The notes beneath the pieces are model-generated. The model saw only the letters and a program-made list of their open reading frames with translations, had not been told where the DNA came from and did not search any database. DNA of 64,000 nt from Butyrivibrio hungatei. GTDB lineage: Bacteria; Bacillota; Clostridia; Lachnospirales; Lachnospiraceae. Shown one piece after another: positions 16,907-26,445 of the stretch. The stretch covers positions 96,625-160,624 of the forward strand of contig NZ_FMUR01000011.1 in assembly GCF_900101605.1 (NCBI RefSeq). Direction: 5' to 3'. Both the position numbers and the translations under genes were made by a program. Every line of letters starts with the position of its first letter. Position 1 is the first letter of the stretch.

Positions 16907-18637
16907 TTACGCAAACTGGCTGTTATACAACTCGTAGTAAAAGCCTTTCTTGTTAAGAAGTGTCTCATGATTTCCTTGTTCGATTATATGTCCGTCTTTC
17001 ATAACGAGGATAACGTCAGCCTCAACAATAGTTGATAATCTGTGCGCAACAATAAAACTTGTCCTGCCCTTCATCATCTTGTTAAAAGCTCTCTGGATCC
17101 TCATCTCCGTATGAGTATCGATGGAAGACGTCGCTTCATCAAGAATAAGCATCGGAGGAATATTAAGCATTACTCTTGTGATACAAAGAAGCTGCTTTTG
17201 TCCCTGCGACAGATTGCCGCCGTTTTCCGAGATCACGGTATCATATCCATCCGGAAGCTTTTTTATAAAACTGTGAGCGTGGGTTGCTTTAGCCGCAGCT
17301 ATTATCTCCTCATCGGTAAAATCTTTTCTTCCAAGAGTAATATTATCCTTTACGGTTCCGTGCCGTAGCCATGTTTCCTGCAGCACCATTCCGAAGTTAT
17401 CCCGTAGATCAAGTCTCTTTATATCCCTGATATCATATCCGTCAATCTTAACGCTTCCCTTATCAACATCATAAAATCTCATAAGTAGATTAATAAGCGT
17501 CGTCTTTCCGCTTCCCGTAGGTCCGACAATGGCAACTCTTTGCCCTTTAACAATACTAAGGTCAAGATTTTCGATAAGCTTCTTTTTCTTATCGTAGGAA
17601 AAAGAAACATCACTGATATCAACCACACCTTCAGCGTTGAACTTTTCGGGAGCAGTATCTTTATCTTTCTCCTCACTCTTTTCCTCAATAAGGTCAAACA
17701 CACGCCTTGCGCAGGCAAGCGCATTTTGAAGTTCAGTCACAACGCCCGAGATTTCATTAAACGGCTTTGTATACTGATTTGCATAGCTTAAAAAGATCGT
17801 AAGTCCGCCGACGGTCATTCCTCCCGCGATACATACAAACGAACCAAACAGCGCAACAAAAGCATAAACCAGATTATTGATAAATCTTGTACCCGGATTG
17901 GTTATAGCCGAAACGAAAACAGCTCTTGTAGAAGCATCTTCTAGCTTTTCGTTAACCTCATCAAAATACTCCATGTTATCATCTTCATGCGCAAATGCTT
18001 TTACAACCTGAAGATTGCCTATCATCTCATCCACAAACGAAGTCTGATCTGCCCTCGCTTCGCTTTGAAGCTTAAAAAGCTTGAACGACTTATCCGCGAT
18101 AACTCTCGCAACAATAAGCGATAAAGGCGTAAGCGCAACAACCACTATCGCAATCCTGAAATTCAGATAGAACATGAATACAAGCGTAAAAAGAATAGTC
18201 ACTATTCCCGTAAAGAGCTGCGTAAAGCCCATAAGAAGTCCATCCGCAAAAAGATCTATATCCGCAACTATCCTACTTACTATTTCTCCCGTCTGCACTT
18301 TATCAAGATACTCAAAAGGAAGCGTTTGAAGCTTATCAAAAGCCTCAGCTCTCACATCTCTTACAACTTTAAAAGTGATGACATTATTTGCTTTGTTCAT
18401 AATCCACTGGCAGATTGCGGTAATAAGTATGGCAATAAGCATCTTAAGAAGAACCGCCATGACCTTATTAAAGTCAACATCACCCGTTCCAACCAAAAGA
18501 TCTATAGCTCCGCCGGCAAGGATTGGAATATATAAAGCAAGTGCCGCGGTAACAACCGCAAGTATCAGCGACAAGAAAACAAGTCCGCGGTACTTTCCCG
18601 CATAGTGAAGCACTTTTCTAAGCGTACCTTTCTTCAT
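16907..18637 (-). CDS. ABC exporter half-transporter (canonical ATPase site)
   Basis: The 576-residue protein has six membrane segments in the first 300 residues and a C-terminal nucleotide-binding domain. That domain carries Walker A GPTGSGKTT (about 370), signature LSQGQ (about 477), Walker B LILDE with the catalytic glutamate (about 499) and an H-loop in VAHRLST. It overlaps the upstream half-transporter gene by 4 bases (ATGA). Together they should form a heterodimeric multidrug or lipid/peptide exporter of the BmrCD/TM287-288 type. Substrate unknown. Confidence 0.92.
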   Translation of the reverse strand: MKKGTLRKVLHYAGKYRGLVFLSLILAVVTAALALYIPILAGGAIDLLVGTGDVDFNKVMAVLLKMLIAILITAICQWIMNKANNVITFKVVRDVRAEAFDKLQTLPFEYLDKVQTGEIVSRIVADIDLFADGLLMGFTQLFTGIVTILFTLVFMFYLNFRIAIVVVALTPLSLIVARVIADKSFKLFKLQSEARADQTSFVDEMIGNLQVVKAFAHEDDNMEYFDEVNEKLEDASTRAVFVSAITNPGTRFINNLVYAFVALFGSFVCIAGGMTVGGLTIFLSYANQYTKPFNEISGVVTELQNALACARRVFDLIEEKSEEKDKDTAPEKFNAEGVVDISDVSFSYDKKKKLIENLDLSIVKGQRVAIVGPTGSGKTTLINLLMRFYDVDKGSVKIDGYDIRDIKRLDLRDNFGMVLQETWLRHGTVKDNITLGRKDFTDEEIIAAAKATHAHSFIKKLPDGYDTVISENGGNLSQGQKQLLCITRVMLNIPPMLILDEATSSIDTHTEMRIQRAFNKMMKGRTSFIVAHRLSTIVEADVILVMKDGHIIEQGNHETLLNKKGFYYELYNSQFA

Positions 18638-20358
18638 ACCGCTCCCTCCTTCTTGTACTGAGAATCATATATCTCTTTATATAGCTCACAAGTTTCAAGG
18701 AGCTTATCATGTGTTCCCATTCCAACAACCGCACCATTTTCCAGTACAAGTATCTTATCACAATCATGGACAGCTGAAGTTCTCTGAGACACAATGAAAG
18801 TAGTCGGCGCATCTTTCATTTCACCGATTGCTTTTCTTAGATTCTTGTCAGTAAGGAAATCAAGCGCCGAAGCCGAGTCATCAAGAATAAGTATCTCCGG
18901 CTTTCTCACAAGTGCTCTCGCAATGGTAAGTCTCTGCCTCTGACCGCCCGAAAAATTCTTACCGCCCTGAGAAACCATATGATCAAGTCCGTTATCTTTC
19001 CCGTCAATAATCTCTTTTGCCTGTGCAATACCAAGAGCCTCATATATCTCTTCATCAGTCGCGTCATTCTTACCCCAACGCATATTGTCTCTTACAGTAC
19101 CGTGGAAAAGAACCGCTTTCTGAGGAACAATACCGATTCTCTCCCTGAGGGCATCAAGCTTATATTCCTTAACATTCCTTCCGTCTATTAAAACATTTCC
19201 TTCTCTTACATCATAAAATCTAGGGATCAGGTTGATAAGCGTAGATTTGCCGCTTCCCGTTCCACCGATTATACCGATTCTCTCGCCTCGCTTTACAGTA
19301 AGGCTAATATGTTCCAGCGAATCTTCACTGTCGCCTTCGTAACGCATAGACACATTGTCAAAGACAACATGCTCATCTGTTTTATCAAAAGTATCAACGC
19401 TTCCGTCACTCATTGAGGATTTAAGCTCAATAAGCTCTTGAACCCTGTTACCAGACGCGATAGACTTTGTGATCGTAAGGATAAGATTGGCAAGCTTAAT
19501 AAGCTCAACGAGAATCTGTGACATATAGTTGTAAAGAGCAACAACTTCACCCTTTGTCATTTCGCCCGCTTCAACATAGACTCCACCCTTGTAAATGAGA
19601 ATCAAAAGCGCAATGTTCAAAATCGCAAATGTAACAGGATTCATAAGAGAGGAAATCCCTCCGACAAAGCTTTGCAACTCCATGAGGTGATCATTACTCT
19701 TATGAAACTTATCTTTTTCCTCATTTTCAAGTCCAAAAGCACGGATAACCCTGACACCCGTATGATTTTCTCTTGTAAGTCTCAGAACCTTATCGAGCCT
19801 GCTTTGTATCTCGCCGTATTTGGGAATACTCCATCCCATGATCGCACCGACAACCGCAAACAATAATATTATTGTCACAAGGAAAATAAGGGCCTGCCTT
19901 ACATCAATCGTAAATGCCATTATCATTGCACCAAAGACGATGAAGGGCGATCTTAGCAAAAGTCTTATAGTGAGATTAACTCCCTGCTGAACCTGATTGA
20001 TATCACTTGTCATTCTGGTCATCATTGCAGATGTACCGATTCTGTCCATATCAGAAAACGAAAGCGACTGAATATTGTTAAAAAGAGCTCTCTTTACTTT
20101 TTTGGCAAATCCCGCCGCAGCCTTAGCCGCATAGAACTGCGCAGTTATCGCACTGACACATCCTATAACGCACAAAAGGATAAGTATCATACACATTTTT
20201 ATCACATATGACTTATCCCCCGATTCGATTCCTTTATCGATCATAGCTGCGATAACAAGAGGCACCATAAGTTCAAAAGATGCCTCAAGCAGCTTAAATA
20301 AAGGTCCAAGCGCTATTTCTTTTTTGTAATCCCTAAGATATACAAGAAGCTTTTTCAT
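18634..20358 (-). CDS. ABC exporter half-transporter (degenerate ATPase site partner)
   Basis: This 574-residue protein has the same plan: six membrane segments, then Walker A GGTGSGKST (about 369) and signature FSGGQRQR. The Walker B LILDDSASALD (about 491) has Asp in place of the catalytic Glu, and VSQRTS replaces the H-loop histidine. These changes mark the non-catalytic partner of heterodimeric exporters. Its gene precedes and overlaps that of the canonical partner, so the two are translated together. The ribosome site (AAGGA) is rather far from the ATG. Confidence 0.92.
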   Translation of the reverse strand: MKKLLVYLRDYKKEIALGPLFKLLEASFELMVPLVIAAMIDKGIESGDKSYVIKMCMILILLCVIGCVSAITAQFYAAKAAAGFAKKVKRALFNNIQSLSFSDMDRIGTSAMMTRMTSDINQVQQGVNLTIRLLLRSPFIVFGAMIMAFTIDVRQALIFLVTIILLFAVVGAIMGWSIPKYGEIQSRLDKVLRLTRENHTGVRVIRAFGLENEEKDKFHKSNDHLMELQSFVGGISSLMNPVTFAILNIALLILIYKGGVYVEAGEMTKGEVVALYNYMSQILVELIKLANLILTITKSIASGNRVQELIELKSSMSDGSVDTFDKTDEHVVFDNVSMRYEGDSEDSLEHISLTVKRGERIGIIGGTGSGKSTLINLIPRFYDVREGNVLIDGRNVKEYKLDALRERIGIVPQKAVLFHGTVRDNMRWGKNDATDEEIYEALGIAQAKEIIDGKDNGLDHMVSQGGKNFSGGQRQRLTIARALVRKPEILILDDSASALDFLTDKNLRKAIGEMKDAPTTFIVSQRTSAVHDCDKILVLENGAVVGMGTHDKLLETCELYKEIYDSQYKKEGAV

Positions 20359-20374
20359 TCTTATACTTTTCCTT

Positions 20375-21706
20375 TTAATAATTTATCCTAAGTCCTTTAG
20401 GATAGTGATTTTTGAGCATTCCACCCGCCTCTTTGGCCCAGCCTATGCTATATCCGTCCGTCGTGATAAGACACCACCCTTTATTTCCGCTTCGTGTTAC
20501 TCTAAGCGTCTGTCCGTTCAGATATTGCTTTATATTATCATCTTCGGATGGGATTTCATAGGTGAGCTTCACATCCGACGGTTTTAAAAAAAGTGCCAGC
20601 GCATGTGAAGGTTCAAATCTATCCTTCTTAAGCGTTCCAAGATGAAGCCCCGGTCGCAAGACCTTTAATCCTTCAAAAGACGGCATATCCTTTGGAGCGA
20701 TATACATCTGATCTCCGAACATGAATATAACTTTGCCTTCTAAAAGCCTGTCTATGGCATCTTTTTCAAATGTTTCATTCAAAAAAGCATCAAGGATCTT
20801 TATCTGTTCTTTTCTTGCAGGAACTATCCTGCCACCCGGAATAAATCCGTTTTTGACAGCTACGTTTAATCCATCTCTTTTAAGAACACACAAAAAATGC
20901 CCCTCTCCCTTTACCTCATGCGGAAAGAGTCTCTTTGTCATTTCGCACTTAAAATCATCATGTCTTTCTAAAAAAGCCTCAATATTGTCTTCATTTTCTT
21001 CCCTTGAGAACGTACATGTTGAATATACAAGTGTTCCTCCGGGAACAAGCATCTCAGCGGCATTATCAAGTATCTCCGCCTGTCTCTTAGCGCAAAGAAG
21101 GACATTTTCTTCGCTCCATTCATCGGCGGCATTATCATTTTTCCTAAACATGCCTTCGCCCGAACAAGGAGCATCCACAAGTATTTTATCAAAATAGCTG
21201 CTAAAATATCCTGCTAAATGTTCCGATGTCTCATTTAAGACCATGGCATTCTCTATGCCAAGTCGCTCTATATTCAAAGACAGAATCTTTGCTCTGTCTC
21301 TATTTATCTCATTTGTGATCAAAAGACCTTTTCCATCAAGTTTGCAAGCAATCTGAGTGGATTTACCGCCGGGCGCGGCGCACAGATCAAGAATCTTCTC
21401 CCCCGGTTTCGGGTCAAGATAATGGACAGGTGCCATTGCACTAGGCTCCTGAATATAATAAAGCCCGGCTTCATGATAAGGATGTTTTCCGGGCGTAAAA
21501 GAGGCGTCATAATAAAACCCTGTCTCCTCCCACGGAACCTGCTCTGTGATACATTCGAACTCATCCTTAAAGTCACCTTTTACTTTTAATGTATTAAGTC
21601 TTAAAGCATGATACCTGTTATCTGCTTCAAATGCCTCAATAAAACGCTCATAATCTTCTTCTCCCAGAAGATCTTTCATTCTGTTTTTAAATTCAACCGG
21701 CAACAT
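20375..21706 (-). CDS. RsmF/NOL1-type rRNA cytosine-C5 methyltransferase
   Basis: The 443-residue protein has the SAM-binding motif DLCAAPGGKSTQ and the two catalytic cysteine motifs of m5C RNA methyltransferases, DAPCSGEGMFRK and STCTFSREENE. A C-terminal domain of the RsmF-B/PUA-like type (about 300-443) follows, with SxGWAKE near the end. RsmF-type enzymes methylate 16S rRNA; the exact cytosine cannot be set from sequence. It lies 16 bases upstream of the ABC exporter genes on the same strand. Confidence 0.9.
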   Translation of the reverse strand: MLPVEFKNRMKDLLGEEDYERFIEAFEADNRYHALRLNTLKVKGDFKDEFECITEQVPWEETGFYYDASFTPGKHPYHEAGLYYIQEPSAMAPVHYLDPKPGEKILDLCAAPGGKSTQIACKLDGKGLLITNEINRDRAKILSLNIERLGIENAMVLNETSEHLAGYFSSYFDKILVDAPCSGEGMFRKNDNAADEWSEENVLLCAKRQAEILDNAAEMLVPGGTLVYSTCTFSREENEDNIEAFLERHDDFKCEMTKRLFPHEVKGEGHFLCVLKRDGLNVAVKNGFIPGGRIVPARKEQIKILDAFLNETFEKDAIDRLLEGKVIFMFGDQMYIAPKDMPSFEGLKVLRPGLHLGTLKKDRFEPSHALALFLKPSDVKLTYEIPSEDDNIKQYLNGQTLRVTRSGNKGWCLITTDGYSIGWAKEAGGMLKNHYPKGLRINY

Positions 21707-21759
21707 ATTAAATCAATTCTCCTAAATCAAATAACCGGAAAGCCAAAGAGTTTCCTATT

Positions 21760-21799
21760 ATTTAAAAAGAGGCTATCTTGCTTTCGCAAAATAGCCTCT
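21760..21799 (-). terminator. Terminator after rny
   Basis: AGAGGCTAT (21768-21776) pairs with ATAGCCTCT (21791-21799) through a stem extended by TTGC/GCAA around TTTC. On the minus strand it is followed by TTTTTAAATAAT. Confidence 0.88.
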
Positions 21800-21835
21800 C
21801 CACTACATTTACCCAATAATAGTTCAGAAACAGGA

Positions 21836-23380
21836 TTACTTAGCGTAATCAGTTGCTCTACTCTCTCTTATGATATTAACCTTAATCTGTCCGGGATATT
21901 CCATTTCATCCTCAATCTTCTTAGCAATATCACGAGCCATGAGTATCATGTCTGAATCTGAAACCTGCTCAGGAACAACCATTACTCTGACTTCTCTGCC
22001 GGCTTGAATAGCGAAAGAGTGATCAACACCCTTAAAGCTATTGGTAATATCTTCGAGTTCTTTAAGTCTAGATGTGTAAGTTTCAAGAGTTTCTCTTCTT
22101 GCTCCGGGTCTTGCTGACGAAATTGTATCGGCAGCCTGAACAAGGATAGCAATAAGTGACTGTGGCTCAACATCACCATGATGAGCTTCTACTGCGTTAA
22201 TAACAGTCTGTGATTCCTTGTACTTTCTACAGATATCAACACCAAGCTGAATATGTGAGCCCTCAAGCTCATGATCGACAGCTTTTCCAATATCATGCAA
22301 AAGTCCTGCTCTCTTAGCAACTCTGACATCGAGACCAAGTTCCGATGCCAAAAGTCCACATAACTGAGCAACCTCTACAGAATGTTTCAAGCAGTTCTGG
22401 CCGTAACTTGTTCTGAATTTCATACGACCGAGAATCTTGATAACTTCCGGGTGGAGGCCGTGAACACCGGCTTCAATAGCAGCATTTTCACCTTCTTCTT
22501 TGATCTTGGCAGCAACTTCCTTCTGTGCCTTCTCAACCATCTCTTCGATTCTGGCAGGATGAATACGACCATCAACGATCAACTTCTCCAGTGCTATGCG
22601 TGCAACCTCGCGGCGAATGGGATCAAATCCCGAAATAACTACGGCTTCAGGTGTGTCATCAATAATGAGATCGACACCTGTCATTGTCTCGAGAGTTCTG
22701 ATATTTCTACCCTCTCGACCGATGATTCTACCCTTCATCTCATCATTCGGAAGCTGAACAACCGAAATTGTTGTTTCGGAGACGTGATCGGCGGCACAAC
22801 GCTGAATCGCGTTTACAACGATTTCTTTAGCTTTCTTATCAGCTTCTTCCTTAGCCTCAGCTTCCATGGTCTTAATCATGACAGCTGACTCATGTTTTAC
22901 ATCATCTTCGACAATTTTCAAAAGATACTCTTTAGCCTGCTCGGAGGTTAAGCCAGAGATTTTCTCAAGTTCCTGTACCCTCTGTTCGTTAAGCTTAGTA
23001 ACCTCTTCATTCTTCTTGTTTAAAGCGTCCTCTCTCGCATTTAAACTTTGCTCTTTCCTTTCGATCGCTTCAGATCGTTTCTCGACGTTTTCCTCTTTCT
23101 GCTGAATACGCCTCTCTGTACGCTGGACTTCATTTCTTCTGTCTCGTACTTCTTTCTCGAGTTCATTACGTGTTTTAAGTGCCTCTTCCTTTACTTCAAG
23201 AAGTTTCTCACGCTTCGTTTCTTCGGCAGTCTTGAGTGCTTCGTCAATAATTTTTCTTGCCCTCTCTTCAGCGCTTCCGATTTTTTCTTCTGTTACCTTT
23301 TTCTGATATGCAGACGAAACAATCCAAGTTAAAATCGCAGAAAGAACAAGAGTTACTGCTGCAACTATAACAGTAGTCAT
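21836..23380 (-). CDS. rny: Ribonuclease Y
   Basis: RNase Y is the membrane-bound endoribonuclease that starts mRNA decay in Firmicutes. The 514-residue protein has an N-terminal membrane segment (1-22) and a long charged coiled coil (25-195). A KH domain with [12 protein letters not shown] (about 215) is followed by an HD domain with [12 protein letters not shown] (about 363). Length and order are typical. A strong AAGGAGGTG ribosome site precedes it; a promoter lies in the recX end and the gap upstream, and a hairpin terminator follows. Confidence 0.96.
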   Translation of the reverse strand: MTTVIVAAVTLVLSAILTWIVSSAYQKKVTEEKIGSAEERARKIIDEALKTAEETKREKLLEVKEEALKTRNELEKEVRDRRNEVQRTERRIQQKEENVEKRSEAIERKEQSLNAREDALNKKNEEVTKLNEQRVQELEKISGLTSEQAKEYLLKIVEDDVKHESAVMIKTMEAEAKEEADKKAKEIVVNAIQRCAADHVSETTISVVQLPNDEMKGRIIGREGRNIRTLETMTGVDLIIDDTPEAVVISGFDPIRREVARIALEKLIVDGRIHPARIEEMVEKAQKEVAAKIKEEGENAAIEAGVHGLHPEVIKILGRMKFRTSYGQNCLKHSVEVAQLCGLLASELGLDVRVAKRAGLLHDIGKAVDHELEGSHIQLGVDICRKYKESQTVINAVEAHHGDVEPQSLIAILVQAADTISSARPGARRETLETYTSRLKELEDITNSFKGVDHSFAIQAGREVRVMVVPEQVSDSDMILMARDIAKKIEDEMEYPGQIKVNIIRESRATDYAK

Positions 23381-23474
23381 TACAGGAGCACCTCCTTATT
23401 CAATTTTCATTGTACAATATTTTGTATAGTGCACAAAAAAAATGCACACTTAAATACAATTTTACAACACTTAA

Positions 23475-23503
23475 ATTTTACATTCTATAAAACGCAGTGT
23501 CAA
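23475..23503 (-). promoter_or_regulatory. Probable promoter of rny
   Basis: TTGACA (complement of 23498-23503) is separated by 17 bases from TAAAAT (complement of 23475-23480). The -35 box overlaps the end of recX. Position and spacing fit a housekeeping promoter. Confidence 0.55.
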
Positions 23504-24117
23504 GTTATTCCGCTATCCATAGCCTTTTTAATCGTTGAAATGTCATATCCGCGTCTCATCAGAAAGGCAATAAGTTTCTGTTTTTCTTTATGGTCAATCG
23601 TTTGCGCATCATATTTTTTCTTGATAAGGAGTTGTCTGATCTGAATAATCTCATTTTCATCACCGCTCTCAGAATACAATTCTTCAAGCTTATTAAGGAT
23701 AATATCCTTAGAAATCCCCTTATTCATGAGATCCATGATAATCCTGTTTCTGCTTCTTCCGGACATATGATAATTTATGTAATCTTCCGCATATCTCTCA
23801 TCATCTACGTATCTGTATGATTTAACATAATCTATCGCAGTATCTATGCAGTCCTGCGGATACATTCCATCAGAAAGCTTATCTCTCAGCTGCTTTTCTG
23901 TATAATCTCTTTTTTGCAGTAAATTCATAGCGCGGAGCTTCGCTCTTTTGGGCAGAAGTCCGCACTCAATCTCATTGTATTTATCTTCGGAAAGCTCATT
24001 TCCGACTTTGATATCAAAATCCCTGAGCTCACCGTTATATAAAACAAAAGCAAATTCTCCGTCTATGAATACTTTGGATCTCTTTTTATCCAATGCACAT
24101 ATATCTGAAACGATCAT
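23500..24117 (-). CDS. recX: RecA regulator RecX
   Basis: RecX modulates RecA filament growth. The 205-residue protein has the repeated three-helix RecX modules, recognisable by KRDYTEKQLRDKL and MNKGISKDIILNKLEEL-type segments. Its ATG overlaps the recA stop codon by one base (TAATG), so it is co-translated with recA and shares the SOS-type promoter. Confidence 0.92.
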   Translation of the reverse strand: MIVSDICALDKKRSKVFIDGEFAFVLYNGELRDFDIKVGNELSEDKYNEIECGLLPKRAKLRAMNLLQKRDYTEKQLRDKLSDGMYPQDCIDTAIDYVKSYRYVDDERYAEDYINYHMSGRSRNRIIMDLMNKGISKDIILNKLEELYSESGDENEIIQIRQLLIKKKYDAQTIDHKEKQKLIAFLMRRGYDISTIKKAMDSGIT

Positions 24118-25178
24118 TATTTCGCTGCCTTAGTCTTCTTAGGTGCCGGTTCGTCTGCTGCTTTATCTGATGCAGATACATTGACCGGAAGGTTATAATA
24201 TGCTCTTACCTTAGCATCGATATCCGTAAGGATCTCCGGATTGTTTTCAAGATACAGCTTTGCATTCTCGCGTCCCTGTCCGATCTTCTCGCCATTGTAC
24301 TGATACCATGCACCGCTCTTGTTGACAATGTCCACACTTGCTGCAAGATCAAGAATATCTCCTGTCCTTGAGATTCCCTTGCCGAACATAATATCAAACT
24401 CTGCCTCTTTGAAAGGAGGAGCGATCTTATTCTTAACAACCTTAACTCTTGTTCTGTTACCTGTATTCTCACCGTTCTGCTTGATTGCTTCGATACGACG
24501 AACATCCATACGTACGGATGAATAGAACTTTAGCGCACGTCCGCCTGTTGTTGTCTCAGGATTACCGAACATAACGCCAACCTTCTCTCTGAGCTGGTTG
24601 ATGAAAATAACCGTACAGTTTGACTTGCTGATAACTGCAGTAAGCTTACGAAGTGCCTGAGACATAAGTCTTGCCTGAAGTCCGACATGAGAATCTCCCA
24701 TATCGCCGTCAATCTCTGCCTTGGGAACAAGCGCAGCAACAGAGTCGACAACAACTATATCAATAGCACCGGAACGAACCATTGTCTCTGTGATCTCAAG
24801 AGCCTGCTCACCGCTGTCCGGCTGTGAAATATAAAGATTGTCAACATCAACGCCTATATTCTTTGCATATACAGGATCAAGAGCATGCTCAGCATCGATA
24901 AATCCTGCAATGCCGCCTCTCTTCTGAACTTCCGCGATCATGTGAAGTGTGACTGTTGTCTTACCACTTGACTCAGGTCCGTATATCTCAACAATTCTTC
25001 CCTTAGGGATTCCGCCAAGTCCGAGCGCGATATCAAGGCTGAGTGAACCTGTGGGAATTGTCTCTATATTCATAGTGTCTGATGAATCACCAAGCTTCAT
25101 GACAGCACCTTTACCAAACTGCTTCTCAATCTGACCAAGTGCTGCTTCAAGTGCTTTTTGTTTTTCTTCTCTCTCCAT
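24117..25178 (-). CDS. recA: Recombinase RecA
   Basis: RecA carries out homologous strand exchange and triggers LexA self-cleavage. The 353-residue protein shows Walker [10 protein letters not shown] (about 67-75), the [16 protein letters not shown] Walker B region, the [21 protein letters not shown]2 region and an acidic/basic tail. AAGGAGA precedes the ATG. Two LexA-type boxes lie across the promoter, so induction by DNA damage is expected. Confidence 0.98.
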   Translation of the reverse strand: MEREEKQKALEAALGQIEKQFGKGAVMKLGDSSDTMNIETIPTGSLSLDIALGLGGIPKGRIVEIYGPESSGKTTVTLHMIAEVQKRGGIAGFIDAEHALDPVYAKNIGVDVDNLYISQPDSGEQALEITETMVRSGAIDIVVVDSVAALVPKAEIDGDMGDSHVGLQARLMSQALRKLTAVISKSNCTVIFINQLREKVGVMFGNPETTTGGRALKFYSSVRMDVRRIEAIKQNGENTGNRTRVKVVKNKIAPPFKEAEFDIMFGKGISRTGDILDLAASVDIVNKSGAWYQYNGEKIGQGRENAKLYLENNPEILTDIDAKVRAYYNLPVNVSASDKAADEPAPKKTKAAK

Positions 25179-25194
25179 ACGAGTCTCCTTTTCT

Positions 25195-25208
25195 AGAACA
25201 TCTGTTCT
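25195..25208 (-). promoter_or_regulatory. LexA (SOS) box at recA
   Basis: AGAACATCTGTTCT contains a full match to the Gram-positive GAAC-N4-GTTC box. It lies between the -10 element and the recA start, where LexA binding would block transcription. Confidence 0.8.
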
Positions 25209-25219
25209 ATCTGAAAATT

Positions 25220-25248
25220 ATAATAAAACAAACATTCGTTCATGTCAA
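25220..25248 (-). promoter_or_regulatory. recA promoter with second SOS-like box in its spacer
   Basis: TTGACA (complement of 25243-25248) and TATTAT (complement of 25220-25225) are 17 bases apart. The spacer contains GAACGAATGTTT (complement of 25230-25241), which matches GAAC-N4-GTTC at seven of eight positions. Confidence 0.65.
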
Positions 25249-25368
25249 TAATTTAATTTTTGAATATTTAATTTTTCTTTTTTGGAATCTATGACGAAAA
25301 TGCCATTATATAGGCTCACATCCAATAATGAACCCAATGAAACAAAAAAAATCCCCGAAAACATACAC

Positions 25369-25399
25369 AAGTCATTGTTCCCAGACGGAACAATGACTT
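25369..25399 (-). terminator. Hairpin after the J-domain-like gene
   Basis: A perfect 13-bp stem (25369-25381 with 25387-25399) has a 5-base loop. The T-rich stretch on the minus strand is about 20 bases further on, so efficient termination is likely but not certain. Confidence 0.6.
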
Positions 25400-25456
25400 G
25401 GTTATATTATCATATATTACGATAACTAACAACTTAAGATTTTATGAAGATTGTAT

Positions 25457-25993
25457 TCAGTTGATCATGCTGACGTCGTAGCGTCTGCACAATTCGCTGT
25501 ACTCCTGATTGATAAGCTGAACCATATCCTGATCTCCGCTTATGTTATCGGGATGAAACATCTTCATCAGATCTTTATATCTCTTTTTAAGAGCAAGCGC
25601 ACTGTTGACACCTCTGAAAAGGCAGTCAACCGCATCATACTCAATCTCGCGCTGGTAAGTTCTCTCCCTCTCAAGTCTGACAAACTCACTCTGCAACTTT
25701 TTCTTGTCGTTGTTAAGCTGATCAAAGCCATTATTAAGAATTTTGAGTCTCTGCTCAAAAAGTGCCTGATCGTTATCAAGGCGTTTTGTTGCTGTTTCAA
25801 GCTTCCTCTCTGCCGCATCAACTCTGTTCTTAAAAGAAATCTCGTCAGCTTCGAGTCGTGCGTAGCGGTCCGAAAGGGAACTTTCCTGATTCTCCAGTCT
25901 TACGCTTTCTTTAAAAAGCCAAAGCCTGAGTTCCGAAAGTTCATCTTTTGTCCCGTTAAGAATAATGTCTTCAATGTCTCTCTTTTTTTCCAT
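25457..25993 (-). CDS. Coiled-coil protein with C-terminal J-domain-like segment
   Basis: The 178-residue protein is mainly a charged coiled coil (about 20-120). It ends in a J-domain-like helix pair: ALKKRYKDLMKMFHPDN, with the HPD triad near residue 144, then INQEYSELCRRYD. J-domains stimulate DnaK-type chaperones; here the J-domain is at the C-terminus, opposite to classical DnaJ. There is no zinc or substrate-binding domain. The client is unknown. Confidence 0.7.
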   Translation of the reverse strand: MEKKRDIEDIILNGTKDELSELRLWLFKESVRLENQESSLSDRYARLEADEISFKNRVDAAERKLETATKRLDNDQALFEQRLKILNNGFDQLNNDKKKLQSEFVRLERERTYQREIEYDAVDCLFRGVNSALALKKRYKDLMKMFHPDNISGDQDMVQLINQEYSELCRRYDVSMIN

Positions 25994-26015
25994 TAGGACC
26001 CCCCTAGCCTAAGAC

Positions 26016-26417
26016 TTACTCTTCCTTGTCCTTATCCTCAGGAAAAGCAATGTCTACTGCCGTGTTATCATCCATCATGTTCTCTTCTTTTTTGGAAAAA
26101 CGATCCACAATATCAGGCACGAGATCAAAAACCTTCGTCACAAGATCCTGGTTCTTGATATTAACTAGTTTAGTAGATCCATCCTTGATCACCAATACGG
26201 CACTTGGCGACATCTTTGCACAAAATCCGCCGGCTCCGCCGTTCTTCTTGTCAGCGTCACTGGAGCCTGCTCCAACACCGAAAGATACGTCGACAAGTGG
26301 TAAGATCACTGTGTCATCAACCTTAGTAGCCTCCCCTACGACAGTCTTTGTCGCAAGAATTGAATTCATACCTTTAAGCAGCGAGTCAACCACGCCGCCA
26401 AAATTGTTGTCTCCCAT
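26016..26417 (-). CDS. ytfJ: GerW/YtfJ family sporulation-type protein
   Basis: The 133-residue protein matches the YtfJ/GerW family: the N-terminal LLKGMNSILATKTVVGE, the glycine-rich FGVGAGSSDA and GGAGGFCAKMSPSAVLVI are family signatures. In Bacillus GerW affects spore germination, but the family is also widespread in non-sporulating Clostridia. It follows the DUF2953 gene, the usual partner (YtfI), by 28 bases. A GGAGGAG ribosome site is present. Confidence 0.92.
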   Translation of the reverse strand: MGDNNFGGVVDSLLKGMNSILATKTVVGEATKVDDTVILPLVDVSFGVGAGSSDADKKNGGAGGFCAKMSPSAVLVIKDGSTKLVNIKNQDLVTKVFDLVPDIVDRFSKKEENMMDDNTAVDIAFPEDKDKEE

Positions 26418-26445
26418 TTACTCCTCCGGGTGATAAAGAATTGCC

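Noticed and set aside
18634..18637. Degenerate Walker B in one ABC subunit as an inactivating mutation
   Set aside because: An Asp at this position is normal for the non-catalytic half of heterodimeric exporters, and the partner is canonical.
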